DNA from: Pelargonium nanum
Taxonomy: Eukaryota; Streptophyta; Magnoliopsida; Geraniales; Geraniaceae
Length of the DNA stretch: 20,291 nucleotides
Direction of reading: 5' to 3'
Assembly: GCA_036897485.1 (NCBI GenBank)
Contig: JAYMTF010001978.1
Span: 1 to 20,291 of the forward strand
Shown here: one piece after another, positions 9,697 through 17,806 of the stretch
How positions within the stretch are numbered: the first letter of the stretch is position 1
How the letters are laid out: every line of letters begins with the position of its first letter
Notes under the pieces: model-generated
Told to the model about the DNA's origin: nothing
Database searches by the model: none
Seen by the model: only the letters and a program-made list of their open reading frames with translations
Translations under genes and position numbers: made by a program

Positions 9697-10370
9697 TTCT
9701 AAAACAATCTGTCCACCACCCCACTAGCTACTGAAATTCATATCAGAATCTGAGCAAATCCCACCGACGAATTGATCTGAAATTCTGAATTTCCGATTTA
9801 CAAATCAAAATTCATGAAAACCCATAAAGGAATCAAACCAAAGTTCCAAGCTTTAGCACCAATTGTCCCTAAAACGATGGTCACAAGCAATGATCTTTCA
9901 GCAACAGACTCTAAATCAAAATCGAAACTTTAAATCAAAACAACCCAACTGACCCGTAATCAAATCGTTCAGATAATCAACTTCAATACCCAGATTTCAC
10001 AAATACACAAACGACAAACCCAGAAGAAAAAAAAGAAGAAGATAAATTTATAGTCTACAAATTTAGCAAGAGAAAGAGAAAGAGAATGTTAAGGTCCGTA
10101 CCATTATCCGGATTAAGTCGTGATCTGGAAGTGGAAATGGAATGGTATAAAAACCCTAATCTGACAACTGAGCCTTTGGTTTGTGCTCGCAGACAGAGAC
10201 TCGGTCACTGCACAGAGCATACAAAAATGAGAAAATGGTCTGTTTGGTTAAGAATAAGATTAGGATTTGCGAAAAATAAGAAAGAGAATCAGCAATTACT
10301 GTTTGTTTCTGGCGTAAGAGAAAAGGAACCCCCAATTTGCTTCGCTGGCTTTCTTATTTATTAACTGCTG
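9697..10370 (-). promoter_or_regulatory. 5' leader and proximal promoter of the RBR ligase gene
   Basis: The non-coding sequence just upstream of the minus-strand ATG is pyrimidine-rich on the gene strand (for example the CTTTCTCTTTCTC tract near 10073-10086), which is typical of plant leaders. A telo-box, AAACCCTAA, lies at 10151-10159 on the plus strand, which reads TTAGGGTTT on the gene strand. Telo-boxes are enriched near transcription starts of actively expressed plant genes. No clear TATA box is seen, and a leader intron is possible but cannot be fixed. The plus-strand open frame 10086-10364 has no domain. Confidence 0.45.
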
Positions 10371-12040
10371 CTCTATTTTTTATTTCTCAATTTCAGTTTA
10401 TAAAAATTTACATCTTTTTATATTTTATATTTATTTTTTTTCGATATTCACAAAAGGTTTCATTAAAAAAATAGAAATTGCCAATGGTGATGAGGGATTC
10501 AGGATAAATTTTGTAATTGACATATGGATTCTACGTCACAATGTTATTATATATCTTTAAGATTTTTGAGATGGTTATCTTATTTCTTATTTTGGCCGAA
10601 ATCATGCAAAAGTACAATAAAATTCACTTATAGGTACTCAAAATGAATTTGTGAAAATAAAGCAATGTTGATCTGATCTAACATTGATTTTTTGTGTGAA
10701 ACGGATCCCTTCGATGACATCCTCGTTGAACCCCACTATCGGTGTGAGTCGTCGCTGCATTTTGTTGTCCTTGTTTTTTTTTCTTTTTTGACAAGCAAGC
10801 GTACCAATTGAAACTAGAACATAAGATCTTGAGAGAAACAAGCGTCCTCGATGATAGGTCTTGTTCAATGGATTCATTTCATGTCGGATTCACCAAATGA
10901 AGCTCCACTTCCGACTGATAACGACCTCCAACTTCTCTCATAATATATAATCTTACAAAATAAGACTTCTCCCGATTGAATCTCCTCAAATGTCATACTT
11001 AGATCTCTTTTACACAACTAAGTAATCAACCACTTGACATTGTAAAGTGAACGTAACTTGTTACTTGTGTATTTCTATTTATAATAAAAATCTTTGTTGT
11101 TAAAAAAAAAAAACTTTGTTTACATAATTACAATTTCAGTAGTCACTTTGTGGTTATTTCTATGCGGTGTGCTTCCGTATTTTTCTAACGAGTGCAACTA
11201 TTAATCCCAAATTGATAAACCTGGTCAGATCGAGTAGGTCAGATCAGTTGTGCTTTGTGCTTAATTGGGTAAGCGATAGTGAAGAGATTTTTTTTAGCGT
11301 TTTCAAAAGTCTTATCTCAATCAATCCGTGTGATTAAAGACATACATGATCATTATTCTGAATTGTGCTTCCCTCTAACAAAAATATTAAGGTGATTGTA
11401 ATAACAATAAGATGATTGATGAATTAAATATTTTCAGATAAACCATGAATAGGTGGATGAAACTTCAAAGTTGAAATTAGATAACTAAAAAAAGGGTTGG
11501 GGTCAATGATTTTATATCACATTGAGTACTTTAAGAAATAATTAAAGACAGCAAAGAAATGAAGATTCCTAATCTTAGGAAGAAAGGTTGTTTTAAGAAA
11601 CCAATGTGTGTGGAAACACATGAAAGTGGGTATTGGTTTTGACCTTTTCAGCCAAACAGGACAGACAGACAATGTGCAGTGCAGTGCAACTCAATAATCA
11701 TTACCCACCAATGCCATGCATTGTATTCTACTCCAAATATTTTATCTATCAACTCTGTCTCTACTCTCTACTTACTACTTAGTACTAGTATTTGGCATAA
11801 ACTACTATCAACTCTCTTATAAACTAATGAACCCTAATCCAATCTCTTTCACAGTCCACCACCTATTTTGTTTTATAAGTTTAGCTTAGTGGAGCTCTTA
11901 CATGCATTTCTGCAACTTGAGTTCTTTTATAATTAGACATGCTTTTTTCTTAAGTCACCATGAATTTAGTTCAAGTTATAGTAAGTTTCCCAAAAAAATA
12001 AAATAAAAAAGCTAGTTATGTTCAAGTTAAAATGAATTTA
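10371..12040. other. Long intergenic spacer
   Basis: No convincing gene is seen. A short minus-strand open frame at 10638-10877 has no domain I recognise. A plus-strand AATAAAA (around 11081-11087) is followed by a 12-A run at 11102-11113, which could be the tail of an old retroposed copy whose body I cannot identify. A pair of 10-bp direct repeats, ATGAATTTAG, lies at 11960-11969 and 12032-12041. The rest is AT-rich. Confidence 0.4.
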
Positions 12041-12160
12041 GCACCTCCCACTTGACCAAGTGGTAACATATTTTGGGTGCGAGCTCGAAGACTCAGGTTC
12101 GAGATCCCTTGTGGGCGTGGTATGGATAATAGTATATGAGTTAAGTGTCTATTTTTTGTA
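12041..12160 (+). mobile_element. tRNA-derived SINE-like sequence
   Basis: A pol III A-box-like TGACCAAGTGG lies at 12053-12063, and a B-box-like GGTTCGAGATCC at 12096-12107. Their spacing of about 33 bp is tRNA-like. They are followed by a short non-tRNA tail that ends in a T-rich run (CTATTTTTTG) near 12155. This is the structure of plant tRNA-derived SINEs. It cannot fold as a functional tRNA because the acceptor stem and anticodon arm are not maintained. No target duplication could be fixed, so the ends are approximate. Confidence 0.55.
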
Positions 12161-12633
12161 CCATAAATATTTGATTATTAATATATTTATTAATATCCAG
12201 ATTTAATAAATAGAAAATGATTTATTAGATGGCTTTGAAATTCAAATTTAAATATCCCAAAAAGGTGGGTAAGGTTGGTAGTGCAGTTGAGACATATATG
12301 CAACTACTCTACCTATTTTCACACAGTGACATTTAAATTTGGACAAGGAAATGCTTGAGTTAGTTGGGCCCATTTTATTAATGGGCCAAGTAGGCCCAAA
12401 ACTGGGATTCTTCAATCTTCATAACTTTCATAGGCCCAAAAGTGTATATTTGTTGGCCCCCAATAGTTTCAACACATAAAATTTATAAACCCACTTATTG
12501 AAAGTGTAGAGCAGGAAAAAAAAAGTACATCACAACTATCTAGTAAAGAAAAAAATCACAATGAACAAACATGAAGAAAAATAAAAGGCCCAGCCAAAAA
12601 CCACAAATTACAAGCTTAAATGCAAATATAAAA
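12161..12633. other. 3' flank of the ZIP gene
   Basis: No gene is recognised. It includes the probable 3' UTR of the minus-strand ZIP transporter just below 12634. There is an AATAAG on the gene strand at 12494-12499 as a weak polyadenylation signal. A cluster of TGGGCC/GGCCCA motifs is listed separately. Confidence 0.45.
12365..12592. promoter_or_regulatory. Cluster of TGGGCC/GGCCCA (site II-like) motifs
   Basis: Matches are TGGGCCCA at 12365-12372, TGGGCC at 12382-12387, GGCCCA at 12393-12398, 12433-12438 and 12587-12592. The motif TGGGCY is the plant 'site II' element bound by TCP factors, usually in promoters of growth-related genes. Here it lies at the 3' end of the ZIP gene, with no start of a recognised gene nearby, so a regulatory role is unproven. 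An 8-bp inverted repeat, GGCCCATT/AATGGGCC (12367-12387), lies inside it. Confidence 0.35.
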
Positions 12634-14256
12634 TCAAGCCCATTTGGCCATGAGAGACATGCCACCAGCTCCCAAAAGCACAGCAACATAGGACTTGATC
12701 TGTAGCTTGATGCTTGACTGCAGTTTTGGTCCCATGAAATCTGCAGACAAAAGATCAACCAATGCCATGTAAATTAACAATCCAGCGGAGGCTCCGTTTA
12801 GCAGACCGACCGTCACGAGCGCGGTCGGGCTGTTCTCTTTGTAGCTGCTGGACACAGCTATTCCGATGGCTATGCCGAGCGGGGTTGTCACCGAGAAGAA
12901 GAACACCATCACCGCCTTCTTCAGCCACTTGTACTCCGCCTGAAGAATGCAGCCCCCGAGGCCCATTCCCTCAAACATTTGGTGGAAGCAAAGGGCCGCC
13001 ACGAGTCCTTTGATTGTGCACTTGTTGCTCGACGCTCCCATTGCTAGCCCTATCACCACCGAGTGCACCACGATTCCCAATTCCAACACCTACATACAGT
13101 AGCGGAGCCAGGACGTTGAATAGGAGTGAGCAGTCAAACATAAAACTAAGATCTTGAAAAGAAGACATATAAAGAGTTTTGAGTAACATAGGCATGTGCC
13201 TACTATCCAACACCTACATATAGTAGAGTGAATAGAAACGAGCCCGCAAACATAAAACAAAGATTTCAAAAGAGACACATATAAGGAGTTTTGATAACCA
13301 TCTACATATAGTAGTGAAACCAACGGCTATTGTCCGAGTGGTAGCCCGAGTAGTATAGACGCTTGTGCGCAATCCTGAGATCCCGAGTTTGAGGCACGAC
13401 TATGTTTTGTTGGGTTTATGTGTGTGTTGTAATAGTGTGTGATTGATATAACAACTTTTACATATGATAACAGAACTAGTAATCTGAATAGAGGTGGACA
13501 ACCGTAAGGTTTCAAAAAAGACATATAAGGAGTTTTGTAATAGCGTAGACAAATGTCTGCTAGAGCCTACCCTCAGCTTGATTATGATATAATTATTTTT
13601 AATTATAAGATCTCAATTAATATTCATTAATCAACATTATAATCACCAAATCTTACCATCGCAACCACGCGATATCGGAGCAACTGCGTCCCTCCGGCGC
13701 CGTCCTTCATCATGGGATGAGCATGGCTATGGAAGTGTCCCGCCGGCGCCATCTCCCGGTCCGGAGTCACGTCAGCATTCCTCTCCGGGAGGACTCCATT
13801 ACTCCCTTTCCGGCTATAAACACTAGTGGCCATGGAGTCCACCATGAGCGTCACAATCGCCGCCAACATGGCGACGAAGCCGGAGAACGGAAACTTGTGC
13901 CACGGGTTCTCCTTCAGGCAGTCGGACCACAACATGTCGAAAGAATCCGGCAGGACGTGCATGAATCCGGTGGCGAGGATAATGCCGGCCGCGAAGGACT
14001 TGACGATGACGAAGAGGTCCCGGTCGGGGTGGAGCGCCGGGACCGAGCGGGTCACGAGCGGGAGGCAGACGCCGATCATGCTCGTGACCAAAATGGAGGC
14101 AATGGCGATGATCTTTAGCGGCAGAGCTCCGGCCTTGTCGTTGCACGGCGTGATCTCCGTCCCGCACTCCGGCGAAGCCATAGCTTCCGAGCTGAACAAG
14201 ATTAAAATGAAGATGGTCGAGAAGATCTTGGCCAGTAGTGAACAAAAGTTGTCCAT
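12634..14256 (-). CDS. ZIP-family zinc/iron-regulated transporter (IRT-like)
   Basis: Two exons, 14256-13657 and 13089-12634, joined with a GT-AG intron, encode 351 residues, the usual plant ZIP length. A cleavable signal peptide is likely at about 1-27, followed by an [11 protein letters not shown] segment (30-40) with the conserved paired cysteines. Membrane spans are expected near 46-68, 82-105, 124-145, 200-220, 228-247, 259-281, 290-313 and 330-348. The variable cytoplasmic loop carries a histidine cluster, HFHSHAH (174-180). The family signature is intact: [19 protein letters not shown] (202-220), with the metal-binding H209 and G214, and [13 protein letters not shown] (234-246), with H235, E240. 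The C-terminus LMAKWA matches the IRT/ZIP group. It probably imports Zn2+, Fe2+ or related divalent metals across the plasma membrane. Specificity cannot be read from sequence. An in-frame TAA lies 6 nt upstream of the ATG. Exon 1 is clearly GC-rich relative to its surroundings. Confidence 0.95.
13083..13560. repeat. Tandem repeats spanning the ZIP intron 3' splice site
   Basis: Three diverged copies of a unit of about 95-125 bp lie in the intron. Copy 1 is 13083-13206 and copy 2 is 13207-13299. Copy 3 starts at about 13300 and is split by a SINE-like insert, resuming near 13480 to about 13560. Shared blocks are CCAACACCTACATA..GTAG, CAAACATAAAAC, GACATATAAGGAGTTTTG and similar. Copy 1 also contains AGTAGCGGAGCCAGGAC (13100-13116), a motif I associate with dispersed repeats in eudicots. 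The first 7 nt of exon 2 and its acceptor are inside copy 1 and are repeated exactly in copy 2. Confidence 0.75.
13322..13470 (+). mobile_element. tRNA-derived SINE-like insert in the ZIP intron
   Basis: An A-box-like TGTCCGAGTGG lies at 13331-13341 and a degenerate B-box (AGTTTGAGGCA) at about 13386-13396, with tRNA-like spacing and a T/G-rich tail. It interrupts the third intron repeat copy, since homology to copies 1 and 2 resumes after it. It lies antisense to the gene. The B-box is poor, so it is likely old. The ends are approximate and no target duplication was fixed. Confidence 0.5.
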
Positions 14257-14328
14257 TTTTTTTTAGACTAAGTTTCTTCAAGAAAATATATGCAACGACT
14301 GTGTATTTTCTTGATTGGTTTGTTGTGG

Positions 14329-14336
14329 TTTATATA
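14329..14336 (-). promoter_or_regulatory. TATA box of the ZIP transporter gene
   Basis: The gene strand reads CTATATAAACC, with TATATAAA at 14336-14329, about 73 nt upstream of the ATG. This would start transcription near 14300 and give a short leader of about 45 nt. It is a close consensus match at the right distance, so the call is fairly firm. Confidence 0.6.
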
Positions 14337-14472
14337 GAGGTTTGTGAATCAATCATGAGCTGTGTTACAGCAATCTAAATTATTAATGTTTATTTAAAGT
14401 CAAATTTCTACTAATTAATAAATTAACACATTTTTTATTACATAATTTCAAAATTAATTTGATTTTTGTGAT

Positions 14473-14720
14473 TTGAATCATTTATCACATTTTCTACAAA
14501 TTAATGCTTCAAGATACCTATTGGCTGAGTTATTTAGTTTTGTGAATTTTGGTTTTGTGAGTAGGTCTGCAAATTCGGTGGCTCAAGCTTTGGCAAGGTC
14601 ATCAGAGTCGGTCTCTAAGTCGGATAGTTGGGTAGTCTTAGTAGTTTCTATCTTTTATTGCGCCGTAATTGAAAAGTAATCTTATTAATTAAATAAAAAT
14701 ACCTTCCGCTCATAAAAAAT
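14473..14720 (+). pseudogene. LINE 3' fragment (RNase H C-terminus remnant)
   Basis: A plus-strand open frame ending at 14679 contains FVSRSANSVAQALARSSES followed by WVVLV and an early stop. This matches the C-terminal RNase H (RVT_3) block common to plant L1-like LINEs and their relatives (consensus FVxRSANxVAHxLAR). It is followed by an AT-rich tail, ending in CCGCTCATAAAAAAT around 14706-14720, that could be the element's 3' UTR and short poly(A). There is no reverse transcriptase upstream, so it is a 5'-truncated copy. The first residues of the open frame are probably not element sequence. Confidence 0.6.
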
Positions 14721-15310
14721 ATCGGCTTAGTTTTTTTTTGTTTTTTTTTGTTTTGCACATACACAAAAAATAGAAACAAAACTGAAAATTAAACGTATAT
14801 GTAAAAGTCCCACAAATTGAGAATTAAGTTGACAACTAAGCATTCTATAATTTGATACAAATGGAGAATAGAGTTGACTTGTTACTATTTTTTTTTTGAA
14901 GCAACTTGTTACTGAAAAATTCATTATTGTTTTTTTTTTTTGGGTTTTTGAAAAAAATAAAGAAAAACTCTTTTGCTACTGTAAATTTTTGCCATCAAGT
15001 GCTTGTAATATACCACTTAATGGCTGGTGTGTCAAATAAACCATAATTTGTAACCAATTTAGAATTATTTGTAACATTCCATGCCATTCTTTGGGCATCT
15101 AATTAGCTATTTACATGTTTATGTGGTAGAATTAGATAAGAAGTGGTTATTATACTATTATAAGAATTATTAAATTGAAAAAAAAAGGTAAATAAAATAT
15201 TATAAAGAACATCGAGTGACGATTTTATAATTAGCATTTATATGTAATAAGATTAGTATAGAATTCATTTTTTTATATAAAAAAAGAAGATAAATAGAGA
15301 TTTGGAATGG
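14721..15310. other. AT-rich spacer, distal ZIP promoter
   Basis: No gene is recognised. It contains several long T runs (14731-14750, 14929-14940) and scattered A runs. It lies 0.5-1 kb upstream of the ZIP gene and downstream of the G-box cluster. Confidence 0.4.
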
Positions 15311-15412
15311 CACGTGGAAGAAAGAGGTTGGAGAAGGTCCTAATTAGGCTATTTATTGAAATTGAGTGTGACATTGTGTGGTCCCACGTGGTCAGCTTAA
15401 GCTTAGCACGTG
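15311..15412. promoter_or_regulatory. Cluster of three G-boxes (CACGTG)
   Basis: CACGTG occurs at 15311-15316 (GCACGTGG), 15385-15390 (CCACGTGG) and 15407-15412 (GCACGTGT). The G-box core binds bZIP and bHLH factors such as ABA-response and PIF-type regulators. In other plants, bHLH factors control iron uptake genes. The cluster is 1.05-1.16 kb upstream of the ZIP start codon, so it may be a distal element of that promoter. The link is by position only. Three palindromic hexamers in about 100 bp of AT-rich DNA are unlikely by chance. Confidence 0.45.
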
Positions 15413-15666
15413 TGTGTATTGAGCTTGCCAAATTACATGTATAAGTCCACATTAATTTGCCAACTAAGTATATATGTAAAGTCATTTAGATTAAGTTAAT
15501 TATACAGTCCTTTAAAATTTGCATCAAGTTTTGGTTCCAATAAGTGCTGAAGCTAAACGTTTTACATGAAATGATTTTTTTTCTTATGTACCAGTAAATT
15601 TATTTTAACAAAATATATCGTACAAATAAAACAAAGTTACACGTCCTTTAAAAAAACATAGTTACA
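15413..15666. other. AT-rich spacer
   Basis: No open frame or RNA gene is recognised. The stretch ends at the ACA target duplication of the CACTA-type element. Confidence 0.4.
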
Positions 15667-15971
15667 CACTACAAAAAAAATTATTTTTGGTGACAGCCAA
15701 AAATAGTTGCCGTGAGCTTGGCTTAGAAACAATGATTATAGGGCTGACATGAATAAATGTTCAATAATAGTGGAAATTTGGATTTTTTATGCTTTTGGCG
15801 ACAACTTTTTTGTGCACAAAACTATGTTTTTCGCGACAAATCAGTTCTAGTCGTGCACATGAGACTTTCCGTGACAAAACATTTAGTTACAACTAATTAT
15901 TGTCTTTTTGCAACATAATAGGGTTTGAGCGACTATATTGGTTGTTGCGAAAAATGGAATTTCTAATAGTG
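15667..15971. mobile_element. Small non-autonomous CACTA element with 3-bp target duplication
   Basis: The 305-bp element starts CACTACAAAAAAAA and ends in the inverse complement TTTCTAATAGTG. The termini share the diagnostic CACTA plus further imperfect matches over about 34 bp (for example ATTTTT and ACCAA or GCCAA blocks). It is flanked by ACA (15664-15666 and 15972-15974), the 3-bp duplication expected for CACTA (En/Spm) transposition. The interior has CACTA-type subterminal repeats such as GCGACAA, GTGACAAA and GTCGTGCAC. It has no coding capacity, so it depends on a transposase elsewhere. Confidence 0.8.
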
Positions 15972-15984
15972 ACATGAATAAAAT

Positions 15985-16140
15985 TAAGGCAATATAGTAC
16001 AATTATCCATCCGGTTGCTATACATGGTGCAAAAATTAATCTTTCAAAGTGATGGCCTATTCGACTCCCAACTTAGTGGATATTTAATGTTTGTGCTTAC
16101 ATCACATGTGATGCGGTCTCTTTATATTTAAATAGAGAAT
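15985..16140 (+). mobile_element. Possible degenerate SINE
   Basis: TATTCGACTCC at 16058-16068 matches the pol III B-box (GGTTCGANTCC) at most positions. An upstream CCGGTTGCTATACATGG around 16011-16027 could be a decayed A-box. No clear tail or target duplication is seen. Weak; it may be chance. Confidence 0.2.
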
Positions 16141-16552
16141 GACTGCGTATTTTTTACCCATATGCCCCCTTCCAGTTGGCGGCGTCCCTTTCTAGCCGAC
16201 GGTATTTGAGGGCTCACCTTCTCTATGGCCTAATTAGGTCCAACACTTGCCCCCGACCTAAATGGACACTCTGATCTAAGGTGGTCAGCTAGGGTGTATG
16301 AATCATTTTGAATTATTCTTGTTGTGTTCCTCCATATATAGTAGTTGTTGGCGTAGTGATGACATTTAAACTTTCGACGAGAGGTGTCTGTAAGTTTCGC
16401 ATCGACGATATTACTTTCACGTATCCTCCTAAATTGCATAGTTCTCAACGTCACTTTACTTTTTTAGTCTTCCACGTCTATTGTTTTTGTTGATGATGAT
16501 CCGACCTTTTGTTACAGGTGAAACACAACATATAAATAACATGTAACAAAAG
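16141..16552. other. Unassigned spacer with a 13-bp inverted repeat
   Basis: No gene is recognised. Slightly more GC-rich stretches (16165-16260) suggest decayed element sequence, but I cannot name it. Near the right edge, ACCTTTTGTTACA (16504-16516) and its inverse complement (16542-16554) flank a 25-nt loop. Confidence 0.4.
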
Positions 16553-16785
16553 GTACATGACCGGGTCAACTGGTAAGGCGTTGTTCCAGATTAGCCTGAG
16601 GTCCCAAATTCGAGTCCTAGGGAATGCAACTGCGTTAAAACTTGGTAAGAAGCTAGAGTTTTGTCGCCCTTGTGGTCTTACCCAGCTCGAATGAAGATTA
16701 GTCTAAGTGTAATATAGCTCAAAGATGTTGATCCCGTGCTCATCACAAACCCGCTTAAGAGATGACAAAAAAAAAAAGTACATGA
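16553..16785 (+). mobile_element. tRNA-derived SINE with poly(A) tail and 8-bp target duplication
   Basis: The body is 16561-16777 (217 bp). An A-box-like GGGTCAACTGGTAAGG lies near the 5' end at about 16563-16578, and a B-box-like AAATTCGAGTCC at about 16606-16617. A non-tRNA region follows, and the element ends in 11 adenines (16767-16777). The flanking 8-bp direct repeat GTACATGA occurs at 16553-16560 and 16778-16785. This is the full signature of a LINE-mobilised SINE. The short open frame crossing it (16725-16961) is not a gene. Confidence 0.85.
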
Positions 16786-17288
16786 AGATGACATATCCCA
16801 TGTTCATATTTGAGCATATGCAAGGCTATGATTGTGGCCATGAAGCGGCATTATTCATCATGACCATCCTTTGTTGGGTGGATAAGATTAATGGTTTTGT
16901 TTATACACAGAATAAGTCAATAATAATAAGAAATATTTGTCTGATGAAAGCAACGAATTAACAATAATCACATATCATATCATACGGTTAGTACTTGATA
17001 TTCGTACGTCCATTGTTTAATTGATAGTTTAATTAAACAATATTAATAATCTCATTTTAATACTCCAAAGTCAAATGTGCTTACCCAAATCTAATTAATT
17101 ATGATGAAATTCTTATCAGTATTAGAGAAATTTTGGTCGTCATAATTGTGATCAATGAGATAAATTGAGCTGATGATGAGATTCTCTAACTCCATGAATT
17201 AAGAATTTATATCGAAATTAAAAGCATGAAGCAATATGCTATGTTGTGTTGACTATCAGGGTAATTATTAGGAGGGAACAATCTGTGA
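16786..17288. other. AT-rich spacer
   Basis: No recognisable gene, RNA or element ends. It separates the SINE from the 3' end of the minus-strand LINE. Confidence 0.4.
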
Positions 17289-17526
17289 CATTTTTTTTGA
17301 AGCAAAACATTAAATTTTATTTCATATCAACTAACAATATGCATTTAAGAATCGGACCGGGACATTTTCCTGGAGTAAAATCACAACCATCTAACATAGA
17401 ACTGGGCATACAAGCAAGTTCGTGTGCTATACCTTGTTTGCAGAGCAGTTGATGTGAGAAAATAAGACCGAGTAAATGGAGGTTCTTGCTTTGGCTTGCG
17501 AGGAGGAGGCCAATGCATACATGCAT
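17289..17526 (-). pseudogene. Degenerate 3' end of a minus-strand LINE (RNase H C-terminus, 3' UTR, poly(A))
   Basis: On the minus strand one frame reads FSHINCSANKV, and the neighbouring frame continues IAHELACMPSSMLDGCDF to a stop at 17317. Joined across a frameshift near 17427-17431, they give the RNase H C-terminal block SANKVAHELA typical of plant LINEs. An AATAAAATTTAATG sequence and an eight-A run (17289-17296, plus-strand T8) follow as a 3' end. It is probably the tail of the reverse transcriptase relic at 17807-19902, separated from it by repeat sequence. Confidence 0.6.
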
Positions 17527-17806
17527 GGGCGAGCCACTCTTTGTGGTGTAAGGTCAAGTGACCTCACTTAGCTCACAATTTAACAAATATTGCACTGCTT
17601 TTTTATTTTTATTATTTTGAAAATAAGAATAATTTATTGATAGTGACCCCAGTAAAATTTCATGGTGCCCCCATATAAACATATAAAAATAAAATATTCA
17701 TTAAATCTCTCTTTTAATTTTTTTCAATCTCTAATAACCAGAGTTTGTATTCTATTCTGTTTAATAGAATGTGTTTGGATGTTTTATTTAACAAATAATT
17801 GTATCT
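17527..17806. repeat. Degenerate dispersed repeat between the LINE parts
   Basis: The segment starts GGGCGAGCCACTCTTTGTGG and contains paired blocks AAGTGACCTCACTTAGCTC (17554-17572) and TAGTGACCCCAGTAAAATTT. This resembles a common eudicot dispersed element with a GGCGGAGCCA terminus and internal short repeats. It lies exactly where the RNase H region of the LINE should begin, so it may be an insertion into the LINE. The right edge is unclear, somewhere in 17700-17806. The family name is not certain. Confidence 0.35.

Noticed and set aside
10086-10364. A 92-codon plus-strand open frame upstream of the RBR ligase
   Set aside because: It lies in the divergent promoter and leader, with no domain and low-complexity composition. 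A small divergent gene cannot be excluded but has no support.
12041-12160. A tRNA gene at the A-box/B-box sequence
   Set aside because: The pol III boxes are present, but a complete cloverleaf with paired acceptor stem is not; a SINE explains it better.
13717-14281. Long open frames on both strands across ZIP exon 1 (133, 146 and 152 codons)
   Set aside because: They overlap the conserved ZIP exon, show no domain, and follow from its high GC content, which lowers stop-codon frequency.
16100-16113. A perfect 14-bp palindrome (CATCACATGTGATG)
   Set aside because: Short, isolated, and without a related copy nearby. Noted as a possible E-box-like site but not supported as functional.
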